From contig JAJSPD010000008.1 of the NCBI GenBank assembly GCA_021307315.1, forward strand, positions 682,001 through 746,000: 64,000 nt of DNA, in the 5' to 3' direction. The stretch comes from Bisporella sp. PMI_857 (taxonomy: Eukaryota; Ascomycota; Leotiomycetes; Helotiales; Helotiaceae). The translations under genes were made by a program, and so were the position numbers. Below, one piece after another: positions 53,957 through 64,000 of this stretch. The notes beneath the pieces were generated by a model. That model worked only from the letters and a program-made list of their open reading frames with translations. It did not search any database and was not told the DNA's origin. Each line of letters opens with the position of its first letter. Position 1 is the first letter of the stretch.

Positions 53957-54961
53957 GGGCATATTGGGCACTGACAGGGACGGGGTGTATATAGAGGCAT
54001 GTTGTAGAATAGCAGCAATTGAGATTTATCCAGGACCTGCCTTGTTGGATTTGGGCAAATTGCTTTTCACGGTTGCGTTGGGGCTCTGGTTCGTGCATTT
54101 TCTACAGGAACTGACCTGAAGCCCGCAAATTCCCTGCAAGAACATGCCGCCAGAACTATGCTTCTACGATTTCTACAATTATGAGATTTGACGCTTCCCA
54201 TGCCCACCGCTGCCCAACAGAAGATTTTTAACATCTTAGTTACCAAAAATTACTCGCATATCAGAATTAGCATCGCCACCACGCATATTATGCTAAGAGT
54301 TACTAAACAGCACCAACCATCTTCAGCTACATATCATAATTCTCCCAAACTACCAGCTCCCTAAAATAGATCTATGTCGATTCCAGCTGTCATGTGAATT
54401 CCTCAATACCAAGACCTACCAGGAAGAAGCTCGTACATCCACGTCCGGTTGGGAACAAAAATCTCTTAAACAAGTATCACTGCTGGGCCAGCATAGTACA
54501 TATTGGCACGATTTGTCATCTTCAAAATTACCGCTACGTAGCTGCTATAGATTCGAAAGATCTAGCGGAAGTATGCTAAATAATATATAGATATGGAAAG
54601 AACATGAAGAGAGAAGATATCTGAAGAGCTGCGACGGGAAGTAATTAGCAGTGACCGCCATGTCGAAAGTTGAGGAAACACTTCACATCCAGATCTAGGC
54701 AGGAAGGAACAGGAATATATCAATTGTATTGCACATCTGACAGATAGACATTCCTACCCGTCCCAAGAAAACGCCACAATGCATGAAACCCTTCTTTGAT
54801 ACAATAAGGGATTGTCATATTCCCATCCTTCGCTTCCGTTACGCGCCGGCGTTCCCATTTCCAGCAAGCATCGCCTGCCGTGTGGAGGTATCTTCTAAGC
54901 GCTTTCATATATTTCACAACGTCTATCATGCCGCTTGCCTTCCATTCTAGAGGCCATCCGT
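53957..54961. other. Intergenic between convergent COX4 and KRE2 genes
   Basis: About 1 kb holding the 3' flanks of both genes. A 114-codon minus-strand frame at 54720-55064 overlaps the end of the mannosyltransferase gene in another phase and is taken as a shadow. Nothing else is seen. Confidence 0.45.
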
Positions 54962-56678
54962 TCAGGGACTGGCCCACCCACCTGCAACATCTACCCATTC
55001 CGCAAGGCAGGATCCCTGCTTGCCTTCTACATCGACAATATCCGTGTCGCATTTGCAGCGACATCCGACTCCATTCTCCTTGACTGGGTCCCAGTCCACC
55101 CAGTACTCGTCTTCTTCTTTCCGCTTCTTCTCATCCAGGGTCGTGGCCTCTAGCCATGGTATACGAGCCATTTGTCGCGCTGGTCGTTAGCAGGGCAATG
55201 TTGGATAGTGGTGTGTCTGTAACCAAAATCTCGGAAGTAATGGATGTCACGCGGGGCTAACAATGCACCCGCCAAGAGAATGGATTGGCGCATCACCCCA
55301 CTAATGTTGGTTAGTAAATATTGGTCACAAGAAGAAAATAGGGCCTTTACTCTCTCCATCCAAAATCCTCCACTCCGGTCCATCATTTGGAAGAAATCCT
55401 CATATTCCTTGCTCCGGAACCAACTCAGTCGAGCGATTTCAAAATTTGACCAGAAGTGGCACATATTGTATTTCTCGCCCTCCATAGCCTCTGGATCGAT
55501 GTCTGGAAGAGAGACACGAGAGGGATCGCCTCGCAAGATTTCTTCTGGTAATGGACGCTTGAAGTTGGGGTCGTCCTCTGGAAGATCTTTTGGCTTGTCT
55601 GGTTGAGGCTCTACAAACATTTCCCAAAGTCCTTGTGAAGTCAAATTGTTGATCCGCTTATATGCCGATGCATATCGGAAGATATTTGGTACGGTCTCCT
55701 TCAATTCCTTTACAGCAATAGTGAATCCGTAGGTCTTGTTTGCCTCAATCATCTTCAAGAAAGGATCACTATTCTGGTCAGATGGGAGTCCTATATCATT
55801 TACGATGAACATACTATGTAATGTCACAGAAATACTTGATCTCTGGTTCCAAGCGCCAGTACCACTCATACTTTTGTAGTAGCTCATGCTTGTAGAAAAA
55901 TCTAGGATTTGTTAGCATTGCGCAAATAAAGATAGATTCTTGACTAACCCAGAGTAAAATCTGCACATAGCGTGATAACTTTCCATTCCACCATACATAA
56001 TAGCAGCATCTCCCTGTTTGGCTATACCTTCCTTGGCCACCTTAGGATCGATCCAGTCTGGGAATCCCCAATGCGCAGGGTCGATTTGCCCAAACTCTAC
56101 AGAGGAGCTTGTGTAGTTTGTACAGTTTCCTTGAATGTTGAATTGAATTCTCCATCGTTGAGGAAGACATAAGGGTAGTTATACCACCGATTGAAATGTC
56201 TCTCAAGAGATTTAACAGATTGTATAACGCCTTCCAACTCCTTGTTTCGTGCCAGCACTACAATCGCCGCGTTCGCTCGAGGTTGTGAGGTATCGGGGTC
56301 CAAGCAACCTGTCACGAAAACCTGGTCATGATCTGTTGAGATTTTCCTATCCCATGCATTAGTTACTGCACAAACACCATGTACATAGATCTGCCGTACC
56401 TTATAGCCGGTGGTGCCCCAGATGGTATTAAGATGCCAACTCCTGATTTAGGATGCCGAACAAATAGGATTATGATTAGCAGCACCACTATGCATGGAAA
56501 TAGGAGAACCAACGCCGAGCGGTACGGATATGGTTGAATTGCCCTTCAATCGTAACGGCCGCCAAAGAAACCGGAATCTTGATGTGTTCTTGCCCTTTCC
56601 CTTGGGTTTCACTTCGTCCAGCGTAGGGAGGTCTGCTGCGGAAGGCAACCGCTTTATGAGCCTCTGAGCGAACGACAT
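54962..56678 (-). CDS. KRE2: Alpha-1,2-mannosyltransferase, GT15 family (KRE2/MNT1)
   Basis: GT15 enzymes are Golgi type II membrane proteins that add alpha-1,2-mannose to O- and N-glycans using GDP-mannose. The start at 56678 gives MSFAQRLIKRLPSAADLPTL, a cytosolic tail, then a membrane segment (SALVLLFPCIVVLLIIILFV). An intron of about 70 bp (GTACGG...GGGATAG) leads to VFVTGCLDPDTSQPRANAA, then IVVLARNKELEGVIQSVKSL and HFNRWYNYPYVFLNDGEF. The catalytic domain shows CHFWSNFEIARL, then FRSKEYEDFFQMMDRSGGFW. An intron at 55301-55350 joins MER to WGDAPIHSL. It ends PRDIHYFRDFGYRHTTIQHC, then RIPWLEATTLDEKKRKEED and QGSCLAEWVDVAGGWASP. Frame breaks occur near 56538, 55276 and 55184, and possibly in the 55800-56110 exon. 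The family length of about 400 residues fits. Confidence 0.9.
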
Positions 56679-57688
56679 TGTGGACTGTATGTGTTAAGAC
56701 GCGGCTCACGGCACCAAGAATAGCGCCGCCCTTGAAGAAATTGCTCTGCAGAGGTTGAAAGGGCCTATAATTATTACAATGTGTATTTCCTGTGCCTGAT
56801 GTCAGTAAATGACAAAGCTGGAAAATTGGCAGCCCCATAGCTCATCAAGCATCTATTTGATGCTTTGCCATGCTTTGAGAACATACTTACACAATACTGG
56901 ACTAGATGAATCTGAAAACGAGGATGCTTTAACGAGTGGATGGAGGATATATCCTCAATCGAGAAACAGCTTGCGGTGACGCGTTGGGAGATGGTTTTGC
57001 GCCCAGCTGCACAATGATACAGAAGTCGTCAATCAACAGATGAAAGCATTTAATGTGGCTCACTCTTCTGGGTGGTGGTCAAGGCCTTTCGCTCCTTGAT
57101 TTTGGCACTGGAGGACAGACAACGTTTGCTTGCGATAGGAGAGGATCTTGGGTTGGTCGAATTGCTGCAGGATTAAGAATCTCGGCAAAAATAATCCTGG
57201 TTTGGAGCCCCTGTTCGCTGCATCCGTGGCTTTGGGTGGGCGACTGATAGGGAGACACAATTTAGACAACCGTTGAACTCCCGCTCTTGTGTTAAGGAAA
57301 GGTAACAATACAAATGATTGTTTGATATTTTCCTAGCTTTATGTTTTTCATTCTTATAACAAGTACTTGTTAGGGTCCTATCTGTCGACCGCTAGAATTG
57401 TGACGGGGACCACTTTTCTACCACTTTTAATAGAAACCTGAAATTCCCACTCTGTCGACAAGCTCCATAAAACAGCAATTTGGGGATCTAGAAGAATATA
57501 AAAAAGAGCATAGACAATCATATGGCAAGACGGTTCACGGACCGAAACGTGTCGCCCTAAGATTTTACTAAACCATACGAATCGCCTGCTGTCGCAGAAC
57601 TTCCGCAGTCAAATTTACCTACATTGCCATACTGAGTCAAATCACCTGATTGAGGACCATACAACCATTCAAGTTGGATGCATCCAGA
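56679..57688. other. Divergent intergenic region (KRE2 / DUF4604)
   Basis: About 1 kb between two outward-facing genes. It holds both promoters; no additional gene or repeat is recognised. Confidence 0.45.
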
Positions 57689-58231
57689 ATGTCCAAAATA
57701 ACGCCTAAGAACCTTCAGTATAACAATGCCCCTCCACCATTCCTCGCACGCCTCCAAGCAGGGCGCTCAACAGGACCCTCAGACTTCCAAGCCGTACGTC
57801 CTACGAAAGCCAGGGACCCAGCTGAGGAAGCGGAAGACGAGCCGGTAGTATTTGATGAGCCAAGCGGGGAGACGTTGAGCAGGAAAGAGTGGGAGGTCAG
57901 GCAGCAGGATGATGACGCTGGAGGAAAGAGAGAGAGTCGAGAGGAGGACAATGAGCTGGGAAAGGGAGAGGGAAATGGGAAATATGGGGAAAGGAAAGAG
58001 GAGGCGAAGGTTGGTATCGGAGCAGGGAGGAAGAGGAAGGTTGGGAGGGTTGTTGGGGGTGAGGAGGAGGAAGGCGAAGAGCAGCTAAAGGATGGCAAAG
58101 GCACAGTAAAAAGGAAAATTGAAGATGAGAGGGATTCTGTTAGGAAGAAGGATAGTAGCAAGAAGGTAGAGAAATCGACTGGGGGCAAGAAGGCGAAGAA
58201 GGTTAAGTTGAGTTTTGGGGATGATGAATAA
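57689..58231 (+). CDS. DUF4604-domain protein
   Basis: The protein is about 180 residues, highly charged and probably disordered. The ATG at 57689 is chosen because it begins the conserved opening, MSKITPKNLQYNNAPPPFLA; an in-frame ATG-less extension upstream is not conserved in type. This KNLxYxxxxPxFLxRL opening and the Lys/Glu-rich body ending in KKVKLSFGDDE are hallmarks of the DUF4604 family, found across fungi and animals with no settled function. A DEPVVFDEPSGETLSRKEWE block lies near residues 50-70. There is no intron and no frame break. The strong purine bias of the coding strand makes a long opposite-strand frame that is a shadow. Confidence 0.85.
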   Translation: MSKITPKNLQYNNAPPPFLARLQAGRSTGPSDFQAVRPTKARDPAEEAEDEPVVFDEPSGETLSRKEWEVRQQDDDAGGKRESREEDNELGKGEGNGKYGERKEEAKVGIGAGRKRKVGRVVGGEEEEGEEQLKDGKGTVKRKIEDERDSVRKKDSSKKVEKSTGGKKAKKVKLSFGDDE

Positions 58232-58750
58232 GGATAGGAACGAAAAGGAAAGAAAAAGGAGTTTGGTCTATGATGTGTTCTTGATACCCGATACATATAT
58301 ATCCTTATAAATGAACATCCAAGAGACTTGGAAACCAAGGCTCTCAGGGATGTTATGCATTCGAACGTGCTAAAATTAGTTCAATATGTAGACTTTTATT
58401 GATGCTCGCCAATATTGCTCAAACCCACCCTTGACCAGCCGATTCTTCCGTCCTAGATACATGATAAAAGTTTGCTTCGAAGAAAATTGTCCGTCGGAGT
58501 ATAGCGCCATGCCCAGATATATCCATCATCGAACGCGCAATACAAATCAAACGCAAATCCTGACTGACGATGAAAGGATGCTATGCCCCAGCCCGCGCAT
58601 CGAACGCCAACCATAAAAAGATGTTAAAGTAAAGCCGCCTGCTGTTGGTAATCCGGTATTCTCTGACTAGCCGACTGACGAACTGACGTTGGAAAGAGAT
58701 AGATGAGCAGTTGCAGGAATTGGTATCATATTTCTACGTCAGTTCGTGTG
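58232..58750. other. Intergenic between convergent genes
   Basis: About 520 bp with the 3' flanks of the DUF4604 gene and of TAF14. No gene or structured element is seen. Confidence 0.45.
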
Positions 58751-59683
58751 TCATGCTTGTGCGCCTTCTTTGGAGACGTATGCCCAAAGCATCTTAACCA
58801 ACGAGTCTGGGAGGGTATATAAGTCGACGTGGAACTCGCCCTCTGCGGCATAGTCAGCCTTGCATGCTTAACATGTACAGTTAGAGGAGCTTACGTTCGA
58901 TATCGTTCTTTGTGTACGTCTCTTCTGATTTGTTATCATGAATCATCTGAACGACATGAAGGAGGTCATCCTCATTCAGCTTGACCAATCCATCTGCCAG
59001 CTTCTCCATGTCGACCGCAGCCTGTGTCCGCTTCCTCTTCTTATCATCCTTCTTCCGTGCTCCATTCTCGTCGCCTGGAACCGGGCCAGACTCTCGAAGG
59101 ATGCTCACTAAGGCAGCACTTGGATTCTTAAAAGTAATAACGTGCTTTGCCTCATATCGTGGCTTTGCAAAGTTTAGATCGTGTGTTAACGAATTCTTAC
59201 CACCCTTTTCGGTAGTGTAGAGGTCAATCGTCATATCGAATTCACCCCAACCCTCGTTCTCGCAGCGGAATGGTGGACTTGTAAAAGCTATTAAAAAAAG
59301 TCAGGTTCAGCAAGTGACTGAAATTACAGAAGACTCACTTTGAATTGGATTGGCGAAGGAGGGATGCAAATTGTAAACTGCCTTTGTGAAACATGACGCT
59401 GGCTTCTCGTCGCCTGCTTCATCAAGGAGAACGATCTCGATGTTCCAAGTCTTCATAGGAAATCCCTCAACTTCTGAAGGCTTATCACTGATAGGCAGTC
59501 AGCTCGCACCACTCTGTATGATTGGTCTCTTTCATAGAATGTTGAAATTAACGTAACGTACATGTTTCGTTGCTCAGTGATCACCTTCACGGTGCGCTTG
59601 ATCTGTAGGGAGTTAGCAGTTGTTTGATTTCAAATTTCTTTAGGAATTTTCAAGGAAGCAGAAAGGCTTACCTCTGCGACCAT
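58751..59683 (-). CDS. TAF14: YEATS-domain transcription factor subunit TAF14
   Basis: Taf14 is shared by TFIID, TFIIF and chromatin-remodelling complexes; its YEATS domain reads acylated histone lysines and its C-terminal ET domain docks partners. A 12-bp first exon (MVAE, 59672-59683) is followed by an exon with IKRTVKVITEQRN. The next reads DKPSEVEGFPMKTWNIEI, then VYNLHPSFANPIQ, and the next FTSPPFRCENEGWGEFDM with the YEATS aromatic cage region (GWGEFD). Then come a Lys-rich linker (KKDDKKRKRTQ) and the ET domain from MEKLADGLVKLNEDDLLHVV to YTLPDSLVKMLWAYVSKEG. All four intron junctions close in phase, with the last joining NDIE to QGEFHVDLY. It ends at 58751, about 245 residues. Yaf9 is the other fungal YEATS protein but has a coiled-coil tail instead of ET. 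Confidence 0.9.
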
Positions 59684-60488
59684 CTTGACGACTTTGACTC
59701 CTATGCGATAGTTTGTGCACGACTGCCTGGAGTAGAGTACAATGGATGTTGAGGAGAGTTGAATGCGACGCGCTTTAACAATTGACCGAGCTCCGGGTGT
59801 GAACCGTGAATAGTGGGGTCGATTGATCTTGTCCGCAACAACTCAGCCCTAATAATTTAGCTGAAATTCTTTTTTGACCGCAGATTTCGGTTCTAGTTAT
59901 CTACAAGAACACAGATCTCAGTGATCATCACGTCATGGCTTTCAGGATTTCAGAAGACCCTGGAATTTCTAAAAATTAGTCTCGTTGAGAGGAGGAGAGC
60001 GAGTTTGACTTTTCTTGAAGGTGAAAGACGCCGCAAAGTCTTACGGGGTTCATAGATATTAGCCGAAACCTGAACCTCCAACCAGGCGAGCCGGCTTTGA
60101 TTCACTTCAAAGGATCACAGCAAAGGCATGGCTTGGATAGTGATGGGGCAATATGTAGAGTCGCAGTAGGGGAATGAGGGACTGCTATTTAGTCTAACTA
60201 CAATTCATGGATAGTCTCAATCGAGTACTACTCAATGACCATTTCCCCATCTCCCACGGTCTATGAATCCAGCTTCAGGAACAAACAACCAAGACCGCTA
60301 GAAAAATCAAGGTTTCCTTCGAGGAGCCGTATTGGACTACTTCTCCGAAAGTATGCGCGCAAGGGGGTGACAATGGTGTAAGGAATCCATGCAAAAAGGG
60401 TCCATGCAAAAGGGTCGTGACTTTCGTGTAAATGGGGTGCTAGGCTCGAAAAGGGACATCGAAGTGAAGGCAATTCTGTCCAAGGAAC
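59684..60488. other. Intergenic between TAF14 and YRB1
   Basis: About 800 bp holding the TAF14 promoter and the 3' flank of YRB1. Short frames here are featureless. Confidence 0.45.
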
Positions 60489-61482
60489 TTAAGCCTTTGC
60501 GAATAGAGCCTCGTTCTCCTGTTGAGCCTTGATGAAAGCCTCCTTGAAGAGATTTGCGTCTGCTAGTGTGAGCTTTGGCTTGGTAGTCAAAGTAGATCGA
60601 CTTACTCTCAGAGTTGGCAAATCGAATTGCAAGAGTTTGTGCCTCTGGCTCTCCCTCACTGACATCAGCGGCAGCATTCCAGACCCAACTTCTATCACTA
60701 CCGACGTTGGGAGAAAGCTTCATATCAGGGACGACTATCTCAAAATTAGTTCTTGGATTCCCCACTACTGAATTCTTGCAACGCACCATAGTGGTTGGCG
60801 CAAACCTTGAGGGTCTTGTCTCTTCGCATAACCAAACGGGTCTTGCCATTCTCCTTGTGCTTCAACAATCGAACATCTCCAGTTCCACGCTCTTTCCACT
60901 CATTGGAATCCTTGACGAACTTGAACAGTTTCGCGCGCATCTTGAAGGTCTGCTCCTCGAGCTCCTCGTTTGTCTTGACCTCGACTTTCTCGGTTAGACG
61001 AATGACTGGCTCGAAATGGACATCCTCAGACTCTGGTGCCTCTTCCTGTTGCAATATCATCAGCGTTTTTTTTTTGGTGCCCCTCTGCGGGGTAGGGACG
61101 TCTAACTCACCTCTGGGTTCTCCTCAGCAGCGGCATCTCTTTGAGCTTTTGCAGAGCCTGATGTGTCCCCACGGTCCTCATCCTCAACCTTTTCCTTCTT
61201 AGCTCCTCCACCAAACATAGAGAAAACATTGTCGGCAACACCAGTGGCGGCGGAGGTAACGGTAGCTGCGGCAGGCGATGCAGCGCTGGTGGCTTGCTCA
61301 GTCAACGTCTGGCGCTGTCAGTACGATGATTACCTCCCAAGATGTGACAGAGCCTACAGCCCTGCAAAAATGTAGCTACTTACGGCGGGAGCAGCTTCGG
61401 TTTCTTTTACAGAATCATCCTTAACAGGCGCCTCAACCTTGGGCTCTGTGGCAACAGGTTTGGTCTCGCTGGCATCGGTCAT
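60489..61482 (-). CDS. YRB1: Ran-binding protein 1 (RanGTP-binding, Yrb1)
   Basis: Yrb1/RanBP1 binds RanGTP and stimulates RanGAP, releasing exported or imported cargo in the cytoplasm. The start at 61482 gives [19 protein letters not shown], an acidic head. Introns separate EAAPA from [12 protein letters not shown], and ENPE from [17 protein letters not shown]. The RanBD core reads [59 protein letters not shown], and, after an intron with GTGCGT donor (ends at GAGATAG), [19 protein letters not shown]. The last intron joins RFANSET to [18 protein letters not shown]. It stops at 60489. All exons are in phase, giving about 240 residues. The NEWKERGTG and SDRSWVW blocks are diagnostic. Confidence 0.93.
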
Positions 61483-62243
61483 TTTGAGTTTGTTATCTTA
61501 TGATGTAGTCACGTTGTTTGTGATGAAGGTCGGGAGAAATTGCGATGGCCTAGTAAACACGTAGTGGTAGCTAAGTATTATCAGTTAGGCCAAACTTGAT
61601 CAAGCCCCTCTATTGATTGTTTTGGTGTTTGCGGCCTAAAGTACCGCCTCTGGTTAAGCGAAGGCGCTATCTCTACACCCCTGACAGGGACCACCCGACC
61701 AACTCAATGTTCAAGGAAAAGTCTTCACCATGTCTCGAAGTAATTTCTATAGCAATATTTTGACTAATTTCAACAACGCTCTTAATATAGATTTCAACAT
61801 ATCATTCATAATGTCAGTTGCATTACTCGATGCTCTAGAAAAAATCTAGTCCGTCCTTCACAACACCATTATACACGTAAACTCATTTCTCGTGGCACTA
61901 CATCAATACAAACAAGGAGCCCAGGAAGGATATATTGCAATCAATTGAGATAGGCTTCGAGGCCCGTGTAACCAGGAGTACCATCATTGCGCCAAACCGA
62001 TAGCCATCTCCGAGTAGTATGCAAGGCCAGCCCAGGCCGTATTGCCAGTCCCTGGCCCCCCGCAAAATTCAACTCCTAGTTATACGAAATCCCTCAACCA
62101 TAACCTTAATAAAGTAAAGACATGCCTGCCATACTCCTTACGATCCATATCCGATGTATCACGTACGTTGCTTCCTACCAGATTTCCTATCTGTTCGCCC
62201 TTCTCTCCTCGCGGCCATCCTTGCCGTACAGCTCTTCCTCGTC
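61483..62243. other. Intergenic between YRB1 and the right-edge gene
   Basis: About 760 bp. It includes the YRB1 promoter and leader and the 3' flank of the next gene. Nothing else is recognised. Confidence 0.4.
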
Positions 62244-64000
62244 CTAGATTCCTTTCGGCTCCTGCTTGTTTTCCAGCAGTTCTTTCCTTCCGCAGGCTTA
62301 GCGCCCATAGCTGCTATAGCACGTTTCTCATATTCACGGTAGTCATCATGCTTTCTTTGTAACTTGAGCCATAGTAACTTGGATTGTACTTGCGCCTTGA
62401 GTAGACCTTTTTCTAAAGGCTCTTGGAGTTCCTGCAGTGATTCAGAATATTTTGATAGCTTAGCTTCTGCGCTATTTAGTTGGTTATTGAGTTCCTTTGA
62501 GATAGTATTGCTTCTTTCCGTGGCTTCTTGTGCTAATGCTTTCGCGAATCTGGCTAAGTGAGAGGTAGATGAGAATGCTTGCTCCTGGGCGATCTTTCTG
62601 AGCTCGTCTATCCTGTCAAAGGCCTGTTTCGAGTTGACCTGTGCATCCTTGACTATTTTATCCATAATAGCAACTATTTGCTCATAGCTTTGAGGACCAG
62701 GTTCTTCTGTGAACGATGAGTGATACTTCTCCAAGATCGCCTGCCATATGCTTTTGCCGAAATCAACCTGGAATGATTCATTGACTCGAGGTCGCGTCGT
62801 AGTTATTACATGAATATTGAGAACACCGTAAGCTTGATTTTGGGCAAGCAGCAACACAACCCCTTCGCTAGTGCTGTAGGCTCTTTCAGTGTCGACAGAA
62901 ACGTTGCCTCTCGTGACATTGACCGACAGTGCTTCTCTATTGAGCCACTTAAGCATTGTTGCTGATGGAATTCGAATCAACACCTCTCTTGTTCCTAAGA
63001 TTTCCGCTGTGCAGACATTTGACTTGTTAGACGGCTTGCTTAGGGCAGGCTTAAACGACTTTCCAAGTTCCATTGTAGGAACAACCGAGAGGCTATTTGG
63101 CCCGGCGGATTGAGTTACCGTGACTGTCTTGGTAGATGTGGGAATCACGATAGTGTTAGATGTCGGTATCCCGCTCACTACTGACATGGATGAGGTGGAT
63201 GAAGATGTGAGTATAGGCGTTGCTGAGATGATTCTACTGTTCACTGATATAGCTGGCTGAGAAGAAATGCCAGAGCTAGCTACTCCGGCTAGGGCTACAG
63301 CTAGGGCGCTCAAGACGAGTAAACTAACAGGAATGACGGCTCTCCATTCTACTCTAATTCGATCGAAGGCGGCGCTGATGCTTTCTTTTACATTAAAAGA
63401 AGTCTTCTCCGAAATCCGAGACTCTGTAGAGGCCTCAACCTTCGCTGTCGGATTGCTTTCTACATGCGCTGTCGTCTGCAATGGCTCATGAAGTCCTGTT
63501 AGATACGCTAAGTTTCTGTTCATCTGTCTAGCATCGATATTCAGAAACGAAGCCAAGTCAATAGGCAGTCGTCGATGAATCATGCTTCCGCGGCTGTCAG
63601 GATCTCGCGACTCCAAACACATGTGGATGGAGTGTTGATCAAGAACGATGCAATCGCCTCTGTTGAACGATTGCTTATGCGCTATTACGATGGAAGGAAC
63701 ATTGTGTCGTTTCATGAACTTCCTAACCAGTGTCGAGGTACGTCTTGCGCTGAGGTCATCAAGAGAAGAGGAATAGATCACCGCGATATGAGGAAGCTCC
63801 CATGCTGGCTCGACAATAAATCCTTCTCCCTCAGGGACCGAATGGTATGAGATGTTGTCTTCTAAAGTCAGTTTCACGACATCTGGTTTCTCCGGAGCAT
63901 CTTCAAACTTCAGGCTCCGGGCCAAAGTACAGGCCTCAACCTTGATTTGGAACTCCGAAGACTGCAAAAGCTCTATTTCCGGTGTCTGTAATGAACCAAA
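62244..64000 (-). CDS. Hypothetical single-pass membrane protein, 5' end beyond window
   Basis: No function is recognised. The frame is open to the right edge, so the N-terminus is missing. The N-terminal third is soluble and well ordered (VPEGEGFIVEPAWELPHIAV, RDPDSRGSMIHRRLPIDLAS, FLNIDARQMNRNLAYLTGL). A single membrane segment follows (AVIPVSLLVLSALAVALAGV, about 63290-63345). Then comes a Ser/Thr-rich stretch likely to be O-glycosylated, a folded domain (VLIRIPSATMLKWLNREALS) and a long C-terminal coiled coil (LNSAEAKLSKYSESLQELQE). A base appears lost near 62288: correcting it ends the protein in a short tail at 62244, whereas the frame as given runs on to 62159 with an Arg-rich, low-quality tail. 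The arrangement suggests a cell-surface or organelle membrane protein with an extracytoplasmic coiled coil, which is inference only. Confidence 0.75.

Noticed and set aside
57715..58338. A 207-codon minus-strand frame rich in Ser, Phe and Pro
   Set aside because: It is the exact shadow of the purine-rich DUF4604 coding sequence and has low-complexity composition.

Overview
The window is nuclear DNA from a filamentous ascomycete (Pezizomycotina), possibly Leotiomycetes. The evidence is short introns of roughly 45-180 bp with GT...AG ends and CTAAC/CTAAT-type branch sites, two HET-domain genes, an AIM6-like gene, a DUF4604 gene, and a nuclear tRNA-Asp with an intron. The class assignment is an impression, not a demonstrated result.

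Layout. 0-3.7 kb: a sugar transporter (-, cut by the left edge) diverges from a GH32 fructosidase/invertase (+), with a 15-bp minisatellite between them. 4.7-6.6 kb: an unrecognised coiled-coil gene. 6.7-9.2 kb: a thymine-dioxygenase-like 2OG-Fe(II) oxygenase (-) diverges from an isoorotate-decarboxylase-like amidohydrolase (+); together they look like a thymine-salvage pair. 10.3-18.1 kb: two HET-domain genes face each other tail to tail. 18-27 kb is gene-poor and holds a tRNA-Asp, an AIM6-like gene and a damaged unknown gene. 27.4-45.3 kb is mostly housekeeping: RAD5 diverging from an NDUFAF6 homologue, a small Cys-rich ORF, a PHO8-type alkaline phosphatase, and RPL34 diverging from PRP8. 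47.8-48.9 kb is a two-repeat Myb regulator with long empty flanks. 53-64 kb carries COX4, a KRE2/MNT1 mannosyltransferase, a DUF4604 protein, TAF14, YRB1 and a membrane protein cut by the right edge.

An overriding feature is single-base frame breaks, nearly all deletions and often in short homopolymers. They hit essential genes (PRP8 at seven places, RPL34, RAD5, KRE2) and even the T-stem of the tRNA, while other genes (PHO8, COX4, YRB1, TAF14, DUF4604) are clean. The simplest reading is residual sequencing/assembly error, so frameshifted genes here are annotated as genes rather than pseudogenes.

Functional links: the transporter and GH32 enzyme probably serve sucrose/fructan use. The oxygenase and decarboxylase fit the route thymine to 5-carboxyuracil to uracil. 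The two HET proteins belong to the allorecognition/cell-death class. The remainder covers splicing, translation, DNA-damage tolerance, respiration, secretory glycosylation, transcription and nuclear transport.
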